This document shows positions 27,830 through 37,855 of a DNA stretch of 64,000 nucleotides, one piece after another. The notes under the pieces were generated by a model that saw only the letters and a program-made list of their open reading frames with translations, made no database searches and was not told where the DNA came from. Each line of letters begins with the position of its first letter. Within the stretch, counting starts at the first letter, position 1. The stretch comes from an uncultured Pseudohongiella sp. (GTDB lineage Bacteria > Pseudomonadota > Gammaproteobacteria > Pseudomonadales > Pseudohongiellaceae): the NCBI GenBank assembly GCA_951812965.1, contig OX638341.1, forward strand, positions 1,532,438 through 1,596,437, read 5' to 3'. The translations under genes were made by a program, and so were the position numbers.

Positions 27830-29860
27830 ATGAGTTGCAGAAACAGAATCTTCGACTTTTCCGCACTGGCCGGGTTCGCTGTTGCCTTGCTGTTTCCGGC
27901 AAGCGCACTCGCCCAGGATATGCCGCCGCTGGAAGCATTCGCCATGCGCCCCATCGTCCTCGACGTGGATCTGTCGCCCTCGGGTGAACATCTCGCCGTT
28001 GTGCGCCTGCCGGGGCAGGGCGAGAATTACGTAATCCAGGTGTTCCGAACCGCCGACATGTCGGCGCCTCCGTATACGCTGGGCTCGGACACCATGGACA
28101 TCGTCGGTATCAACTGGGCCAACGACGAACGTCTGCTCGTGCGCACCCGGCAGCCGGTGGAAGTTCCGGGCCGTCGCGTCGGCTACGCCGCGGCCGGCGT
28201 CGGACTGCCCGGCCGGGTCAAGACATACGCGTACAAGTTGCTGTCGGTCGGACTCGAAGGCGGCCGCTGGGTGGAATTGCCGAGCAAGTCGAATATCGCG
28301 CGCTTTGTCTCGGAAACCGTGGTTCAGAGACTGGCGAGTCCGATCGTGGTACACCGCCTGCCCGACGAAGACGACTGGGTGCTGATCGAATGGTTTGGTT
28401 CGAACGATGTCGGCACCGAGGTTTTCCGGGTCAATATCGAAGACGGGCGCAGTGAATCTCTGCTGCAATTGTCTTCGAGCTACGGCGATTATCGTTTCGA
28501 TTTTGACGGAGACTTGCGTATTCGTTCGGTCGTTGCCCGTAATGAAAACCGGATTTACATGGAATACCGGCTCAAGGACGAAACCGATTGGAACGACTGG
28601 CTGAGTTTCGATGTGGACGAACGCCGCCCGCTGTCGGTGCTCGGTTTCGTGCCGGGCGAACCGAACCAGGTCTATGTGCTTACGGCCCGGAACAGGGATA
28701 CCGAAGGCATATTCCTTTACGACATGACCACACCGGACGCCGAGCCTGAGCTGCTGTTCGCGATCGATCGCTATGACGCCGGCAATGTCGTAACCGCGTG
28801 CATCTCCCAGGCGTGTATCGACGGCGACGAGGATCCTCGCCTGGTGGGATTTTATTTTGTCGGCGATGCGCCGCAGATCTATTACGTCGACGAGGAAGCG
28901 GAATTGCTGCAGCGGTCCATTGACGCCGCGCTTCCCGAAGGCAACTTTAATTCGATCATTGATCGTGCGGGCGATGACAAATTTATCGTCATCCGTTCGA
29001 CCGGTCCCCGTGAGCCCGGTCGCTACTATCTGCTGACCGACAAGCAGCAGATGCAACTGATCGGTCGCACCACCGCGGTCGAGCCGGAACAGCTCGGCGA
29101 AAGCCGCGTAGTCTGGTACGAGGCACGGGATGGGATGCTGTTGAATGCGGTGTTGACCTTGCCCCCAAACGGAGAACCGCCTTATCCCACGGTGGCAAAT
29201 CCTCACGGCGGGCCGCAGTCGCGGGATTCGCTGCATTGGAACGGATCTTATTGGGATGAGTGGCCGCATCTGCTGGCGTCTCGCGGCTATGCCGTGCTGC
29301 AACCCAATTTCCGCGGCTCCATCGGCTTCGGCTACGAGTATTTCGCCGCCGGCGACCGGCAATGGGGCTACAAGATGCAGGACGATGTCGATGACGGCAT
29401 GCAATTCCTGGTCGAACAGGGCATAGCCGACCCCGAACGGATGGCAATCTTCGGCTGGAGTTATGGCGGTTACTCCGCCATGGTCGGCGCCATGCGCGAG
29501 CCGAATATTTACAAGTGTTCGATCGCCGGAGCCGGCGTAAGCAGCATGGAATTGATCGATAAGGAACAATGGAACTACCGCTTCCGGGAAATGTTCCAGC
29601 GCACCCGTGGCGGCCTTTCACCGATCACGAACATGGACAATGTCAACATCCCGGTGTTGCTCGTCCATGGCGACCGCGACCTGATCGTGCCGATCCGGCA
29701 TAGTGACCTGTTCGCGCTCGAACTCGAACAGCGCGACAAGCCGTTCCGCTACGAGAAGCTGATCGACGCCGCTCATACGGTGGACACCCTCGGCTTCGAT
29801 CACAACATGCAGTTCTACACCGCGATGTTCGATTTCCTGGAAAACGACTGCAACTTCTAG
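27830..29860 (+). CDS. Prolyl oligopeptidase family serine peptidase (S9)
   Basis: 676 residues with a signal peptide ending SALAQDM and CCGGAGG before the ATG. The N-terminal two thirds form the beta-propeller; the C-terminal alpha/beta hydrolase has [10 protein letters not shown] (oxyanion region), [10 protein letters not shown] (nucleophile Ser), [10 protein letters not shown] (Asp) and [10 protein letters not shown] (His). Typical S9C acyl-aminoacyl/dipeptidyl peptidases carry GH after the His loop; here AAHTVD is less usual but the triad is complete. It is the third gene of the M14-TBDR-S9 operon and should cleave short peptides in the periplasm. Confidence 0.88.
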   Translation: MSCRNRIFDFSALAGFAVALLFPASALAQDMPPLEAFAMRPIVLDVDLSPSGEHLAVVRLPGQGENYVIQVFRTADMSAPPYTLGSDTMDIVGINWANDERLLVRTRQPVEVPGRRVGYAAAGVGLPGRVKTYAYKLLSVGLEGGRWVELPSKSNIARFVSETVVQRLASPIVVHRLPDEDDWVLIEWFGSNDVGTEVFRVNIEDGRSESLLQLSSSYGDYRFDFDGDLRIRSVVARNENRIYMEYRLKDETDWNDWLSFDVDERRPLSVLGFVPGEPNQVYVLTARNRDTEGIFLYDMTTPDAEPELLFAIDRYDAGNVVTACISQACIDGDEDPRLVGFYFVGDAPQIYYVDEEAELLQRSIDAALPEGNFNSIIDRAGDDKFIVIRSTGPREPGRYYLLTDKQQMQLIGRTTAVEPEQLGESRVVWYEARDGMLLNAVLTLPPNGEPPYPTVANPHGGPQSRDSLHWNGSYWDEWPHLLASRGYAVLQPNFRGSIGFGYEYFAAGDRQWGYKMQDDVDDGMQFLVEQGIADPERMAIFGWSYGGYSAMVGAMREPNIYKCSIAGAGVSSMELIDKEQWNYRFREMFQRTRGGLSPITNMDNVNIPVLLVHGDRDLIVPIRHSDLFALELEQRDKPFRYEKLIDAAHTVDTLGFDHNMQFYTAMFDFLENDCNF

Positions 29861-29882
29861 GTGGCGTTTCTACACTTTGTAA

Positions 29883-30068
29883 GTCGCCGTCGCGTGGCGG
29901 ATAGTGCGGCGGGCGTGCGAGGCAGGAAGCCGAGCCCGAAGCCTACAGGGGTGTAGGCAAGCGTTTATGAAGCGCAGCTTCATGCGCAGCTGGAACGACG
30001 GCAAGCTGCGCTTGGTGGCTGGACCGTATTCACGGCGTCCGCCGCACTATCCGCCACGCGACGGCGAC
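29883..30068. repeat. Long inverted-repeat element, copy 1
   Basis: A perfect 30-bp inverted repeat: left arm 29883-29912 beginning GTCGCCGTCGCGTGG, right arm 30039-30068 ending CCACGCGACGGCGAC. Inside are further hairpins: GCCTACA/TGTAGGC (29941-29958), ATGAAGC-GCA-GCTTCAT (29967-29983) and GCGCAGCT/AGCTGCGC (29984-30011). The homologous element at 61891-62121 has the same outer ten bases and the same layout but different inner arm bases that still pair. The symporter stop codon lies inside the element. Confidence 0.85.
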
Positions 30069-31464
30069 GGGTCGAAGCCATCAACACCGCGAAAGCGCAG
30101 CAGAACGGCGCCAGCCGTTCGAGAATCTCACCCGGCGTATCGGGAATCAGATAGAACAGCACGGATAGCGAAAAGCCGGTAAAAATCGATAGCACAATCG
30201 ACGCCGACGCCGCTTCGTATCCTGCCAGCCGCAGAAACACAATTGGACCGAAAGCGGAGCCCAGGGCGATCCAGGCAAACAAAACCCGATTAAAGATGCT
30301 TTCGGGCAGGTAGAGCGCAACCGCGACAGCGGCCGCCACGAGCAGCACGATCACCAGCCGCGATACCCGCAACAGCGAAGCTCGGCCGAGATGGCCGAGA
30401 CCGAGATCGTGCGCTATTACGCCGGCTGCTACGAGTAATTGGCTGTCGGCGGTGGACATGATCGCCGAGAGTACCGCCGCGAGCAGTACCGCGCCGATGA
30501 TCGGCGGCAGTAATTCTTCGTTCATATTGAAGAATATGTTTTCAGGGTCGCCGAGTTCAGGAAAAAGGATGCGGCCGGCCAGACCAAGCAGAATCATGCC
30601 GAGAAAAACCACCAGATACCAGCAAGCCACGATCCAGCGCGCCTGCAACAACGCTCGGGTATCGCGCAGGGCCATGAAGCGCACCAGCAGGTGAGGCTGG
30701 CCGTAAGTGCCGATACCGATGGCGAGGCCGCCGATGATGACGCCGGCGGCGAACCAGAAACCGCCTCCGGCGGTAAAGCTCACCTGTTCCGAGCTGCTGA
30801 CCGCGTGCAATCCTTCTGCGAGGCCGGCAAGGCCGCCGACCGCGATCACTGCCGCCGAGGGCAGGAGCAAGGCGGTAATCGCCATCAGGATTCCCTGCAA
30901 GGTATCGGTGACGCTAACCGCCCAGAAGCCGCCGAGAAAGGTGTAGATCATGATGACCAGAGCGCCGATGGCGATGCTCGCGGGCAATGACATGTCGAAT
31001 GTGGAGGAAAACATGTTGCCGGCGCCCTGAAATTGAGCGGCAACGTAAAACACGAAGGAAAATATGATGACCCCGGATGAGAGGTAGACGATGGCGCGCC
31101 GCGCGCTCCCTTCAGCGCCATGCGCCAGGAAGTCCGTCAAGGTCAAATGGTCGTGGGTGCGGCTGTATTGCATCAGCCGCGGCGCAATCCACCACCAGGC
31201 TACGAACATCCCGCTGATCGAACCGGCGGCGACCCAGACCGCCGAGACTCCCGCAGCGTACGCAATGCCGCTCAGGCCCAGCAGAGTCCAGGCCGAGGAA
31301 GCGCTCGATGCGTAGCTGACCGCTGCCACTACCGGACCGAGTTGGCGGCCGGCGAGAAAGAAATCCTTGCCGTCCGTGGTTCGGCGCGAGGCCCAGAATC
31401 CGATGCCAAGCAGCACGACCTGATAAATCACGAGGACGGCAATTACGATGTCGGCTCTTTCCAT
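29980..31464 (-). CDS. Sodium:solute symporter, PutP-like
   Basis: About 494 residues from ATG 31464 (MERADIVIAVLVIYQ); the longer frame to 31551 starts in leader sequence. Roughly 13 membrane helices, with SSS features ASRRTTDGKDFFLAGRQLG, SYASSASSAWTLLGLSG and YTFLGGFWAVSVTDTLQG, which are closest to the proline/pantothenate PutP/PanF branch. The last 30 or so residues (RRRRVADSAADAVNT and onward) are encoded by the inverted-repeat element at 29883-30068, which also supplies the stop codon, so the native C-terminus has probably been replaced. The final tail is hydrophilic and beyond the last helix, so transport may be unaffected. No operon partner. Confidence 0.85.
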   Translation of the reverse strand: MERADIVIAVLVIYQVVLLGIGFWASRRTTDGKDFFLAGRQLGPVVAAVSYASSASSAWTLLGLSGIAYAAGVSAVWVAAGSISGMFVAWWWIAPRLMQYSRTHDHLTLTDFLAHGAEGSARRAIVYLSSGVIIFSFVFYVAAQFQGAGNMFSSTFDMSLPASIAIGALVIMIYTFLGGFWAVSVTDTLQGILMAITALLLPSAAVIAVGGLAGLAEGLHAVSSSEQVSFTAGGGFWFAAGVIIGGLAIGIGTYGQPHLLVRFMALRDTRALLQARWIVACWYLVVFLGMILLGLAGRILFPELGDPENIFFNMNEELLPPIIGAVLLAAVLSAIMSTADSQLLVAAGVIAHDLGLGHLGRASLLRVSRLVIVLLVAAAVAVALYLPESIFNRVLFAWIALGSAFGPIVFLRLAGYEAASASIVLSIFTGFSLSVLFYLIPDTPGEILERLAPFCCAFAVLMASTRRRRVADSAADAVNTVQPPSAACRRSSCA

Positions 31465-31538
31465 GTTTTGATTACAGTTGGTTAAAGGCAGATTGTTCGG
31501 CTTCCGATTCGCGCCATACCATAGCACGCCGAAGCAGC

Positions 31539-31561
31539 GCGGGCGACGCATGCGTCGCCCC
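31539..31561. repeat. Short GC-rich palindrome (REP-like), copy 2
   Basis: GGGCGACGCATGCGTCGCCC (31541-31560) is a perfect 20-bp palindrome with flanking C/G, 40 bp from copy 3. Confidence 0.7.
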
Positions 31562-31600
31562 TAAAATTTGGTCCATCCCGGAATGTTCCTGCTTCACCTG

Positions 31601-31624
31601 TAGGGGCGAGGCATGCCTCGCCCG
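31601..31624. repeat. Short GC-rich palindrome (REP-like), copy 3
   Basis: GGCGAGGCATGCCTCGCC with flanking TAGG and CGC. The 24 bases are the same as copy 4 at 62183-62207, 30 kb away, and copy 2 lies 40 bp upstream, giving a paired arrangement typical of REP/BIME elements. Confidence 0.75.
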
Positions 31625-31643
31625 CAGATCGGACGTTATCCAA

Positions 31644-31671
31644 TTGCCTGCAAGTTACAGGGTGTTATACT
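31644..31671 (+). promoter_or_regulatory. Candidate promoter of the RND efflux operon
   Basis: TTGCCT (31644-31649), 16-bp spacer, TATACT (31666-31671), about 40 bp before the GTG start at 31712. No operator-like dyad is obvious and no TetR/MarR regulator gene adjoins. Confidence 0.5.
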
Positions 31672-31711
31672 TTTTTGTTGTTGTGGATTCACAACCCAAG
31701 GATTTGCCTGG

Positions 31712-33292
31712 GTGAAAATCATTCCAAGAAGAATCTCGCTTGCGCTGGCGGCTGGGATTTTGATCACTGGCTGTACGCTTCCGGGTTCTCAACTCCCGCC
31801 TGCCCCGGAACTCGCAGTCGAAATTCCGGACCGGTTCGCCGCGAGTGAAATCGCCGAATCCGGGGAACCCCTTTATGAACCCGTGGCTTGGTGGGAATCC
31901 TTTGCCGACCCGGTATTAAACCAAATCGTGGAAGCCGTGCTCGAATCCAATTTCGACATTGCCCAGGCGGTGGCGCGAGTCGATCAGGCCCGGGCGAGGG
32001 CGCGTATTGCCGATGCCGTCGTCTACCCCCTGGTCAATCCTGTCGCGGGTATTGTGGATTTCGACATCCCCACCAACGCGGGAATCGGCGCGCAACTCGA
32101 CGAACTCGGGCTCGGTTCCGAACTGACAGATATTTTCGGGTTATCGCTGCCCGACCGCGTCGGATTGACGACATACACCTTCGGCGCCGAATTCGCATAC
32201 GAGGTCGATTTCTGGGGCCGCAATCGCAATACCCGGCTCGCGGCCGGCGCGCAGCGACTTTCCTCGGAATCGGATTATGTCGCAGCGAGAATTTCGGTGC
32301 TCGCCGAGACCGTCCGCACATATCTGGAACTGGTGGATCTGCGGCGGCAACGCGAATTGGCGCTCGAGAACATCGAAATCCTGGGTGAACGCGAATCGTT
32401 GGCGCAATCGCGTTACGAAAGCGGGCTGGTCGACGCCCTGGGCCTCTACGCCACGCGCCGCGCCTTGCGCGACGCTCGCGCCGGACTGCCGCAACTCGAA
32501 GCGGGGCTGGCCGAAGCGGAAGCGCGTTTGTGGATTTTGCTCGGAGGATACCGCAACGACATCGATGCCTTGTTGCCCGATGACTTGTCCATCGCCGGAG
32601 CCGGCGAGCCGGTGCCGGCGGGAATACCGGCGGAATTGCTTATTCAGCGTCCCGATGTCGCAAGCGCCAGGCAGCGCATGGAAGCGGCGCGTTTCGCCCT
32701 CGGTGCCAGACGCGCCGAATTGCTGCCGGCGCTATCCCTGTCGGGCTCCATCGGCTTGCAGGCGACGGATGCCGGCGACTGGTTCGATCCCGATCAATGG
32801 TTCCGCAATCTTGGCGTCAATCTGCTTGGACCGGCAATCCCGGGTTCGCGCCTGCGCGACAATGTCGAACTGGCCGAAGCGCAATTGAGTGAAGCCGCGG
32901 CCGCTTACGGTGGTTCGGTCGTCACCGCCGTCAATGAAGTCGAGGCTGCCCTGGCCGGATTCGAGGCCGGCCGCCGCCGTCACGACGTCCTGGTTTCCTT
33001 CCTCGACGAAGCCCGGGCGGAATCCGAATTGCAAGGGCAGAGATATTCGGCCGGCGTCGGAAGTTACCAGGAAGTATTGACCGCCGCGCAGGTTCTGGTC
33101 GGTGCGGAAGCGGCGCTGTCCGCGGCGGAGCGCGACCTTGGTTTTGCCAGGTTGGCGCTGCATCGGGCTCTCGGCGGCGCCTGGACTGCCGATGATGTTG
33201 AATATCTGCGGCAAAGCCGGGCAGACTTCGCGCCTTTCTTCGCACCTTTCTTCGCGCCTGTGCGGGCGATCGCAATCCAAACCAACGAGTGA
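31712..33292 (+). CDS. RND efflux outer-membrane factor lipoprotein (OprM/NodT family)
   Basis: About 526 residues. GTG 31712 is chosen because AAGGA lies 9 nt upstream and the following sequence makes a lipoprotein signal with lipobox LITGC. Family features are VAWWESFADPVLNQIVEAVL, NFDIAQAVARVDQARARARI and two helical-hairpin repeats with LLIQRPDVASARQRMEAARF. It forms the trimeric outer-membrane duct of a tripartite pump. First gene of an operon; its stop overlaps the start region of the adaptor gene, so translation is coupled. The C-terminal tail has FAPFFAPFFAPV, a short Phe-Ala-Pro repeat not typical of the family. Confidence 0.92.
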   Translation: MKIIPRRISLALAAGILITGCTLPGSQLPPAPELAVEIPDRFAASEIAESGEPLYEPVAWWESFADPVLNQIVEAVLESNFDIAQAVARVDQARARARIADAVVYPLVNPVAGIVDFDIPTNAGIGAQLDELGLGSELTDIFGLSLPDRVGLTTYTFGAEFAYEVDFWGRNRNTRLAAGAQRLSSESDYVAARISVLAETVRTYLELVDLRRQRELALENIEILGERESLAQSRYESGLVDALGLYATRRALRDARAGLPQLEAGLAEAEARLWILLGGYRNDIDALLPDDLSIAGAGEPVPAGIPAELLIQRPDVASARQRMEAARFALGARRAELLPALSLSGSIGLQATDAGDWFDPDQWFRNLGVNLLGPAIPGSRLRDNVELAEAQLSEAAAAYGGSVVTAVNEVEAALAGFEAGRRRHDVLVSFLDEARAESELQGQRYSAGVGSYQEVLTAAQVLVGAEAALSAAERDLGFARLALHRALGGAWTADDVEYLRQSRADFAPFFAPFFAPVRAIAIQTNE

Positions 33293-33297
33293 ACGCC

Positions 33298-34503
33298 ATG
33301 GGCAGAATAACCGGATTTGTCGCCGCTATTGTCATTGTCGCCGCATCGGTGGGCCTGGCGATGTTACTGATCTCGCTGGCGCCCGAGCCGGAAAGCCGCG
33401 AATTGCCGCCCCAGATTCCATTTGCCCTGACCGGCACTATCACTTCCTCTCCGGGCGCCATACCCGTGTTCGGTTCGGGGACCGTACGGCCCGCCCGGGA
33501 AGTCAATGTGGCGCCGCAAGTGGGCGGCAAGGTCAGCAGCGTACATTCCGCATTCGTGAGCGGCGGCCGGGTGGAAGCAGGGCAGACACTGTTTGAAATC
33601 GAAGACGAGGATTACCGGTATCGGGTCGAAGTCGCCATGGCCGATGTGGCGGCCAGGCAGGTTGCATTGCTCGAAGCGGAAGAGCAGGCTGAAATTGCCG
33701 CGGACGAATATGAAAACTTTGCCCGGCGCCAGGCTGACGACTCGCTCGCGGAACCAAGTTCGCTAACCTTGCGCCAGCCTCAATTGCAGGCGGCCGAGGC
33801 CGCTCTTGCGCGCGATGAGGCCCGGCTTGCCGAGGCCCGGCTGGCGCTGTCCCGGACCGAAATAACCGCCCCCTTCGATGGCTATGTACGCGTCGAATCG
33901 GTCGATGCCGGCCAGATCGTGGCGCCCGGGCAAGTGGTGGGAAGCCTGTTCGCGGCGGATGCGGCGGAAATTCTGGTATCCCTGCCTGACTCCGACGCCG
34001 CCCTGATTCCCGGACTTTGGGAACTGCGCGCGGGTGACGACTCGCGGCAGGTCGCGGCGCGTGTTATCGCCGAATACGGCGAACAGAGTTTCACCTGGAA
34101 CGGTTATGTGGACAGGGCTGAAGTTTCGGTCGATTCGCAGACGAGAACCGTAGACGTGGTCATTCGCGTGCCTGACCCGTTTACCGCCGGTTCGCCGGTC
34201 AACGGCTCGGCGGCCGGAGGCAATCCGCCTTTGCTCGTCGGCGAGTACGTCGATGTCGAGATCGAGGGCGTCGTGATGGCGAACATTTACCGGATTCCGC
34301 GCGCGGCGCTGCAAGCCGGCAATGAGGTCTGGGTAGTTGATAGCGGCGGAACCGTGGGTATTGTTCCGGTGCGGATTTTCCAGCGCGCCGACGATGAAGC
34401 GTATGTCACGGGTTCCCTGCAGGCCGGCCAGCCGGTGATTACCGGCGGTGTGCAATTCGCTATCGATGGAATGCGCGTGCTCACCGAGGCCGAGCCGCTG
34501 TAA
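33298..34503 (+). CDS. RND efflux periplasmic adaptor (membrane fusion protein)
   Basis: About 401 residues with an N-terminal membrane anchor or signal (ITGFVAAIVIVAASVGLAML). Domain order is as in HlyD/AcrA-type adaptors: lipoyl-like half motif (VNVAPQVGGKVSSVHSAFVS), a helical hairpin rich in Ala/Glu/Arg, second lipoyl half (ITAPFDGYVRVESVDAGQIV) and beta-barrel. It bridges the inner-membrane pump and the outer-membrane duct. A GTG at 33289 overlapping the previous stop is an alternative start. Its TAA shares bases with the ATG of the RND pump gene (TAATG), showing tight translational coupling. Confidence 0.9.
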   Translation: MGRITGFVAAIVIVAASVGLAMLLISLAPEPESRELPPQIPFALTGTITSSPGAIPVFGSGTVRPAREVNVAPQVGGKVSSVHSAFVSGGRVEAGQTLFEIEDEDYRYRVEVAMADVAARQVALLEAEEQAEIAADEYENFARRQADDSLAEPSSLTLRQPQLQAAEAALARDEARLAEARLALSRTEITAPFDGYVRVESVDAGQIVAPGQVVGSLFAADAAEILVSLPDSDAALIPGLWELRAGDDSRQVAARVIAEYGEQSFTWNGYVDRAEVSVDSQTRTVDVVIRVPDPFTAGSPVNGSAAGGNPPLLVGEYVDVEIEGVVMANIYRIPRAALQAGNEVWVVDSGGTVGIVPVRIFQRADDEAYVTGSLQAGQPVITGGVQFAIDGMRVLTEAEPL

Positions 34504-37500
34504 TGAACGCCAACGATCCTTATCATGGAGAGCCGTCAGGCCCCATCGCCTATATGGCGAGCAACGGCGTTGCCGCCAATCTGCTGATGCTGGTCATCCT
34601 CGCCGCCGGACTCGTCTCCCTGACCGGACTCGAACGAGGGGCCTGGCCGATCGTGGACTTCTATACTATCGAAGTCTCCATGGCCTATCCGGGCGCCAAC
34701 CCGGAAGAAATTGAAGAATCAATCGTAATCAAGATCGAAGACCAGGTCAGCGGGCTGGCAGACGTCAATGCGGTGCGTTCGGTAGCCGCGCCGGGCATAG
34801 CTTCGGTGCGGATCGAGATGAATTCCAGCGCCGATATGGACCAGGCGCTCGGCGATGTGGAATCGGCCGTGGCCCGAATCCAGACCTTTCCCGCCGGCGC
34901 GGAACGGCCGGTAGTTCGCGAGATGACGAGCAACCAGAGCATCATCCGCATGATTCTCTACGGTGACATGCCCGATCGATCGCTGAAGGAACTGGCCCGT
35001 CAGATCGAAGATGAGATTACCGCCTTGCCCGAAATTTCACTGGCCGAAGTCAGTGGCATTCGCGAATATGAAATTTCCATCGAAGTTCCGGGACAGCGGC
35101 TGCGCGCGCTTGGCCTGACCCTGGACGATATCGCGAATATCGTTCGCGCCAATTCGCTGGATCTTTCCGCCGGCAGCATCGACACCAGCGAAGCGCAGGT
35201 GCGTGTGCGAACCCTGGGTCAGCGCTACGTGCAACAGGAATTCGAGGACATCGTGCTTGTGGCCCAGGACGATGGAACCGTGTTGCGGCTCGGTGATATC
35301 GCCACGGTCCGCGACGAGTTTCAGGATATCGACATCATCGTGCGGCACAGGAATCTACCGGCAGTTTTCATTGAAGTTTACCGTTCCGAAAACGAACGGG
35401 TCATGAACGTCGCCACGGCGGTCCATGAACACCTCGCCAGCGAGATTGAACCCTCGCTGCCGCAAGGCGCCGGCATCAGCATCTGGAACGACGAATCGGG
35501 AGCTTATTCCGAACGCGCCGACTTGTTGCTGAAGAACGGCTCCCTCGGCCTGTTGCTGGTATTCATCGCGCTGTCGTTGTTCCTGCAGATCAGGCTGGCG
35601 ATCTGGGTCAGCGTGGGTCTGGCCACAAGTTTTATCGGTGCGCTCGCGGTCATGTTGCTGTTCGATGTCGCCCTCCACGCCGTTTCCCTGTTCGTATTCG
35701 TACTGGCGATCGGCATAATCGTCGACGACGCCATCGTGACGGCGGATAGTATTTACAAGGAACGCAGACAGGGATTGCCCGGCGTAGCCGCGGCGATTCG
35801 CGGAACGCGCAAGATCAAGACCCCATTGACCTTCGCCGTACTGACCTCGATCGCGGCATTCATTCCCCTGCTGTTCATTCCCGGAGGAATCGGCGATATC
35901 TGGCGGGCGCTGCCGATCATCGTCATCGGTATGCTGGTGATCTCCCTGGTGGAATCGCTGTTCATTCTGCCCGCTCACCTGGCGCATCTGCCGGGACCGG
36001 ACTGGCGTCCAACCAACATGGTCGACCGATTTTTCGCCGGCACCCAGGGCATGGTGGAGCGGGGCTTGCAAACCTTCATCGAAGGGCCGCTCGACCGAGC
36101 GCTCAGATTCACCACCGCTCAACCGCTGGTGATCGTCGCCGGCGCCATTGGCGCACTCATCGTCAGCGTTTCGCTGGTGCCCGCGGGTCTGATCGCGGTC
36201 ATATTCGCCGATGTGGTGGAAGGGGATTTCGTAACCGCCTCGCTGGAAATGCCCGATGGAACCACAGCCTCGCGAACCTGGGAAGTTGCCAGGGAACTGG
36301 AAGCCTCCGGCCTGCGAGTGATCGAGCGACTCTCGGCCGAACAGCCGGAAGGATCTCCAGACCTGCTCGACGGAGGCATTCTCATAGTAGGACAGCGGCC
36401 GAGACTCGAAGGCGGCGGCGTGGCGTCGCAGCCCAGCCTGAATCCCGAAGCCAATGTCGCCACCGTGGAATTCAAGCTGATCAGCGCCCAGGAACGCGAC
36501 ATCACCACTACTGAAGTCGCCCAGGCCTGGCGCGACGAGGTGGGCATCCTCCCCTATGTACGCGGCGTCGTATTCAGTGGCGAATTGATCGATCTGGGCA
36601 ATCCGATTGAAGCGATCCTGTCCCATCCGGATCCGCAGCGGCTCGTTGAGCATGCGGAATCCCTGGTCACCAGCCTGCGCAATATCGAAGGAGTATTCGA
36701 TATACGCTCGGATCACACGCCGGGTGTACGCGAAATGCAATTGGAACTGCGGCCGGAGGCCCGTACTTTCGGCTTGAGCTTGCAAGATCTGGCCGTGCAG
36801 GCGCGCGCGGCCTTCTTCGGCGCAGAAGCATTGCGTGTGCAGCGCAACGGGGAAGAAGTCCGCGTGTTCACCCGGCTTCCCGAGGCGGAACGCGACGCTA
36901 TTACCGATATCGAGGAATACATTATTCGTACGCCGTCTGGCGCCGAGGTTCCCTTGCGGCAGGTCGCTACGATCAAATCGGGCAATTCTCCCCCGGCGAT
37001 CAGTCGCAGGGACGAGCAGCGCGTCGTCACAGTCGCCGGCGATGTCGACACTGACTTGATCTCGGCGGGAGAAGCCAACGGCATACTCACCGGCACGATT
37101 CTGGCGAGTTTGATTGAGGAAGACCCGGATCTGAGCTACATCCTGGGTGGCGAGCAACAGGTGCAGGCCGATTCGCTCGGCTCGCTATATCGCGGCTTCG
37201 CGCTCGCAATGCTGCTGATCTTCGCATTGCTGGCAATTCCCCTGCGGTCCTACACCAAGCCCTTCGTAATAATGTCGATCATTCCCTTTGGTTTGATCGG
37301 AGTAATGATCGGTCATTTGGTATTACAAGTGCCTGTCAGCGCGACAACGATCATGGGTGTCCTCGGTCTCAGTGGCGTCATCGTCAACGACTCGCTGGTG
37401 ATGGTCGACCTCATCGACCGGAAGCTGCTGGACGGGGCGACTCCGCGCAACGCGGTAATCGAAGGCGCCAAAGGACGATTCCGACCGATTCTGCTGACTT

Positions 37501-37709
37501 CGGTGACAACCTTCATGGGCTTCACGCCGTTGATTCTCGACCGCTCCATCCAGGCGCAATTCATGTTGCCTTTCGCCGCCTCTATCGGTGTAGGCGTATT
37601 GATCACCACCTTTGTCCTGATGCTCCTGGTGCCGGCGATCTCGATCATGCATCTTGGCCTGATTAATCCGAACGGGCGTTCCCGGCAGCCATTGCCGGCT
37701 GCAAGTTAG
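34503..37709 (+). CDS. RND family efflux transporter, inner-membrane pump
   Basis: 1068 residues, the expected size for an AcrB-type trimeric pump. Twelve helices in two sets of six are separated by large periplasmic loops. TM4 carries FVLAIGIIVDDAIVTADSIY with the two proton-relay Asp residues, and the second half has VLGLSGVIVNDSLVMVDLID. The loops include NPEEIEESIVIKIEDQV, the porter-domain opening typical of the family. Sequence features fit the branch of RND pumps often found with single-operon OMF-MFP-RND sets in marine proteobacteria. Substrate range cannot be inferred. It lies next to the sterol-type locus; export of a lipid product is only a possibility. Confidence 0.93.
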   Translation: MNANDPYHGEPSGPIAYMASNGVAANLLMLVILAAGLVSLTGLERGAWPIVDFYTIEVSMAYPGANPEEIEESIVIKIEDQVSGLADVNAVRSVAAPGIASVRIEMNSSADMDQALGDVESAVARIQTFPAGAERPVVREMTSNQSIIRMILYGDMPDRSLKELARQIEDEITALPEISLAEVSGIREYEISIEVPGQRLRALGLTLDDIANIVRANSLDLSAGSIDTSEAQVRVRTLGQRYVQQEFEDIVLVAQDDGTVLRLGDIATVRDEFQDIDIIVRHRNLPAVFIEVYRSENERVMNVATAVHEHLASEIEPSLPQGAGISIWNDESGAYSERADLLLKNGSLGLLLVFIALSLFLQIRLAIWVSVGLATSFIGALAVMLLFDVALHAVSLFVFVLAIGIIVDDAIVTADSIYKERRQGLPGVAAAIRGTRKIKTPLTFAVLTSIAAFIPLLFIPGGIGDIWRALPIIVIGMLVISLVESLFILPAHLAHLPGPDWRPTNMVDRFFAGTQGMVERGLQTFIEGPLDRALRFTTAQPLVIVAGAIGALIVSVSLVPAGLIAVIFADVVEGDFVTASLEMPDGTTASRTWEVARELEASGLRVIERLSAEQPEGSPDLLDGGILIVGQRPRLEGGGVASQPSLNPEANVATVEFKLISAQERDITTTEVAQAWRDEVGILPYVRGVVFSGELIDLGNPIEAILSHPDPQRLVEHAESLVTSLRNIEGVFDIRSDHTPGVREMQLELRPEARTFGLSLQDLAVQARAAFFGAEALRVQRNGEEVRVFTRLPEAERDAITDIEEYIIRTPSGAEVPLRQVATIKSGNSPPAISRRDEQRVVTVAGDVDTDLISAGEANGILTGTILASLIEEDPDLSYILGGEQQVQADSLGSLYRGFALAMLLIFALLAIPLRSYTKPFVIMSIIPFGLIGVMIGHLVLQVPVSATTIMGVLGLSGVIVNDSLVMVDLIDRKLLDGATPRNAVIEGAKGRFRPILLTSVTTFMGFTPLILDRSIQAQFMLPFAASIGVGVLITTFVLMLLVPAISIMHLGLINPNGRSRQPLPAAS

Positions 37710-37855
37710 CGGATATCCCGGTTTTCGCGAGCAGAATGCCGGCAGCGACGAATTTGCATGGCATGTCCATGCCGAATTCAGCTACACTTTCGTGAGTTTT
37801 TGCTTACGGAAAAAGCTGCCCAGTCGAAGACCTGTAATCGGTCGGGAAAACAGGA

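Noticed and set aside
27773..29569. Long antisense open frame over the S9 peptidase
   Set aside because: Shadow of a confidently assigned gene; no signal peptide or recognisable domain.
29883..30068. Insertion sequence with terminal inverted repeats
   Set aside because: The element is under 200 bp with no transposase frame, and no target-site duplication could be confirmed by eye.
35355..37157. 600-codon open frame antisense to the RND pump gene
   Set aside because: Composition is that of a shadow frame in high-GC coding DNA; no ribosome-binding site or family motif, and the plus-strand RND protein is certain.
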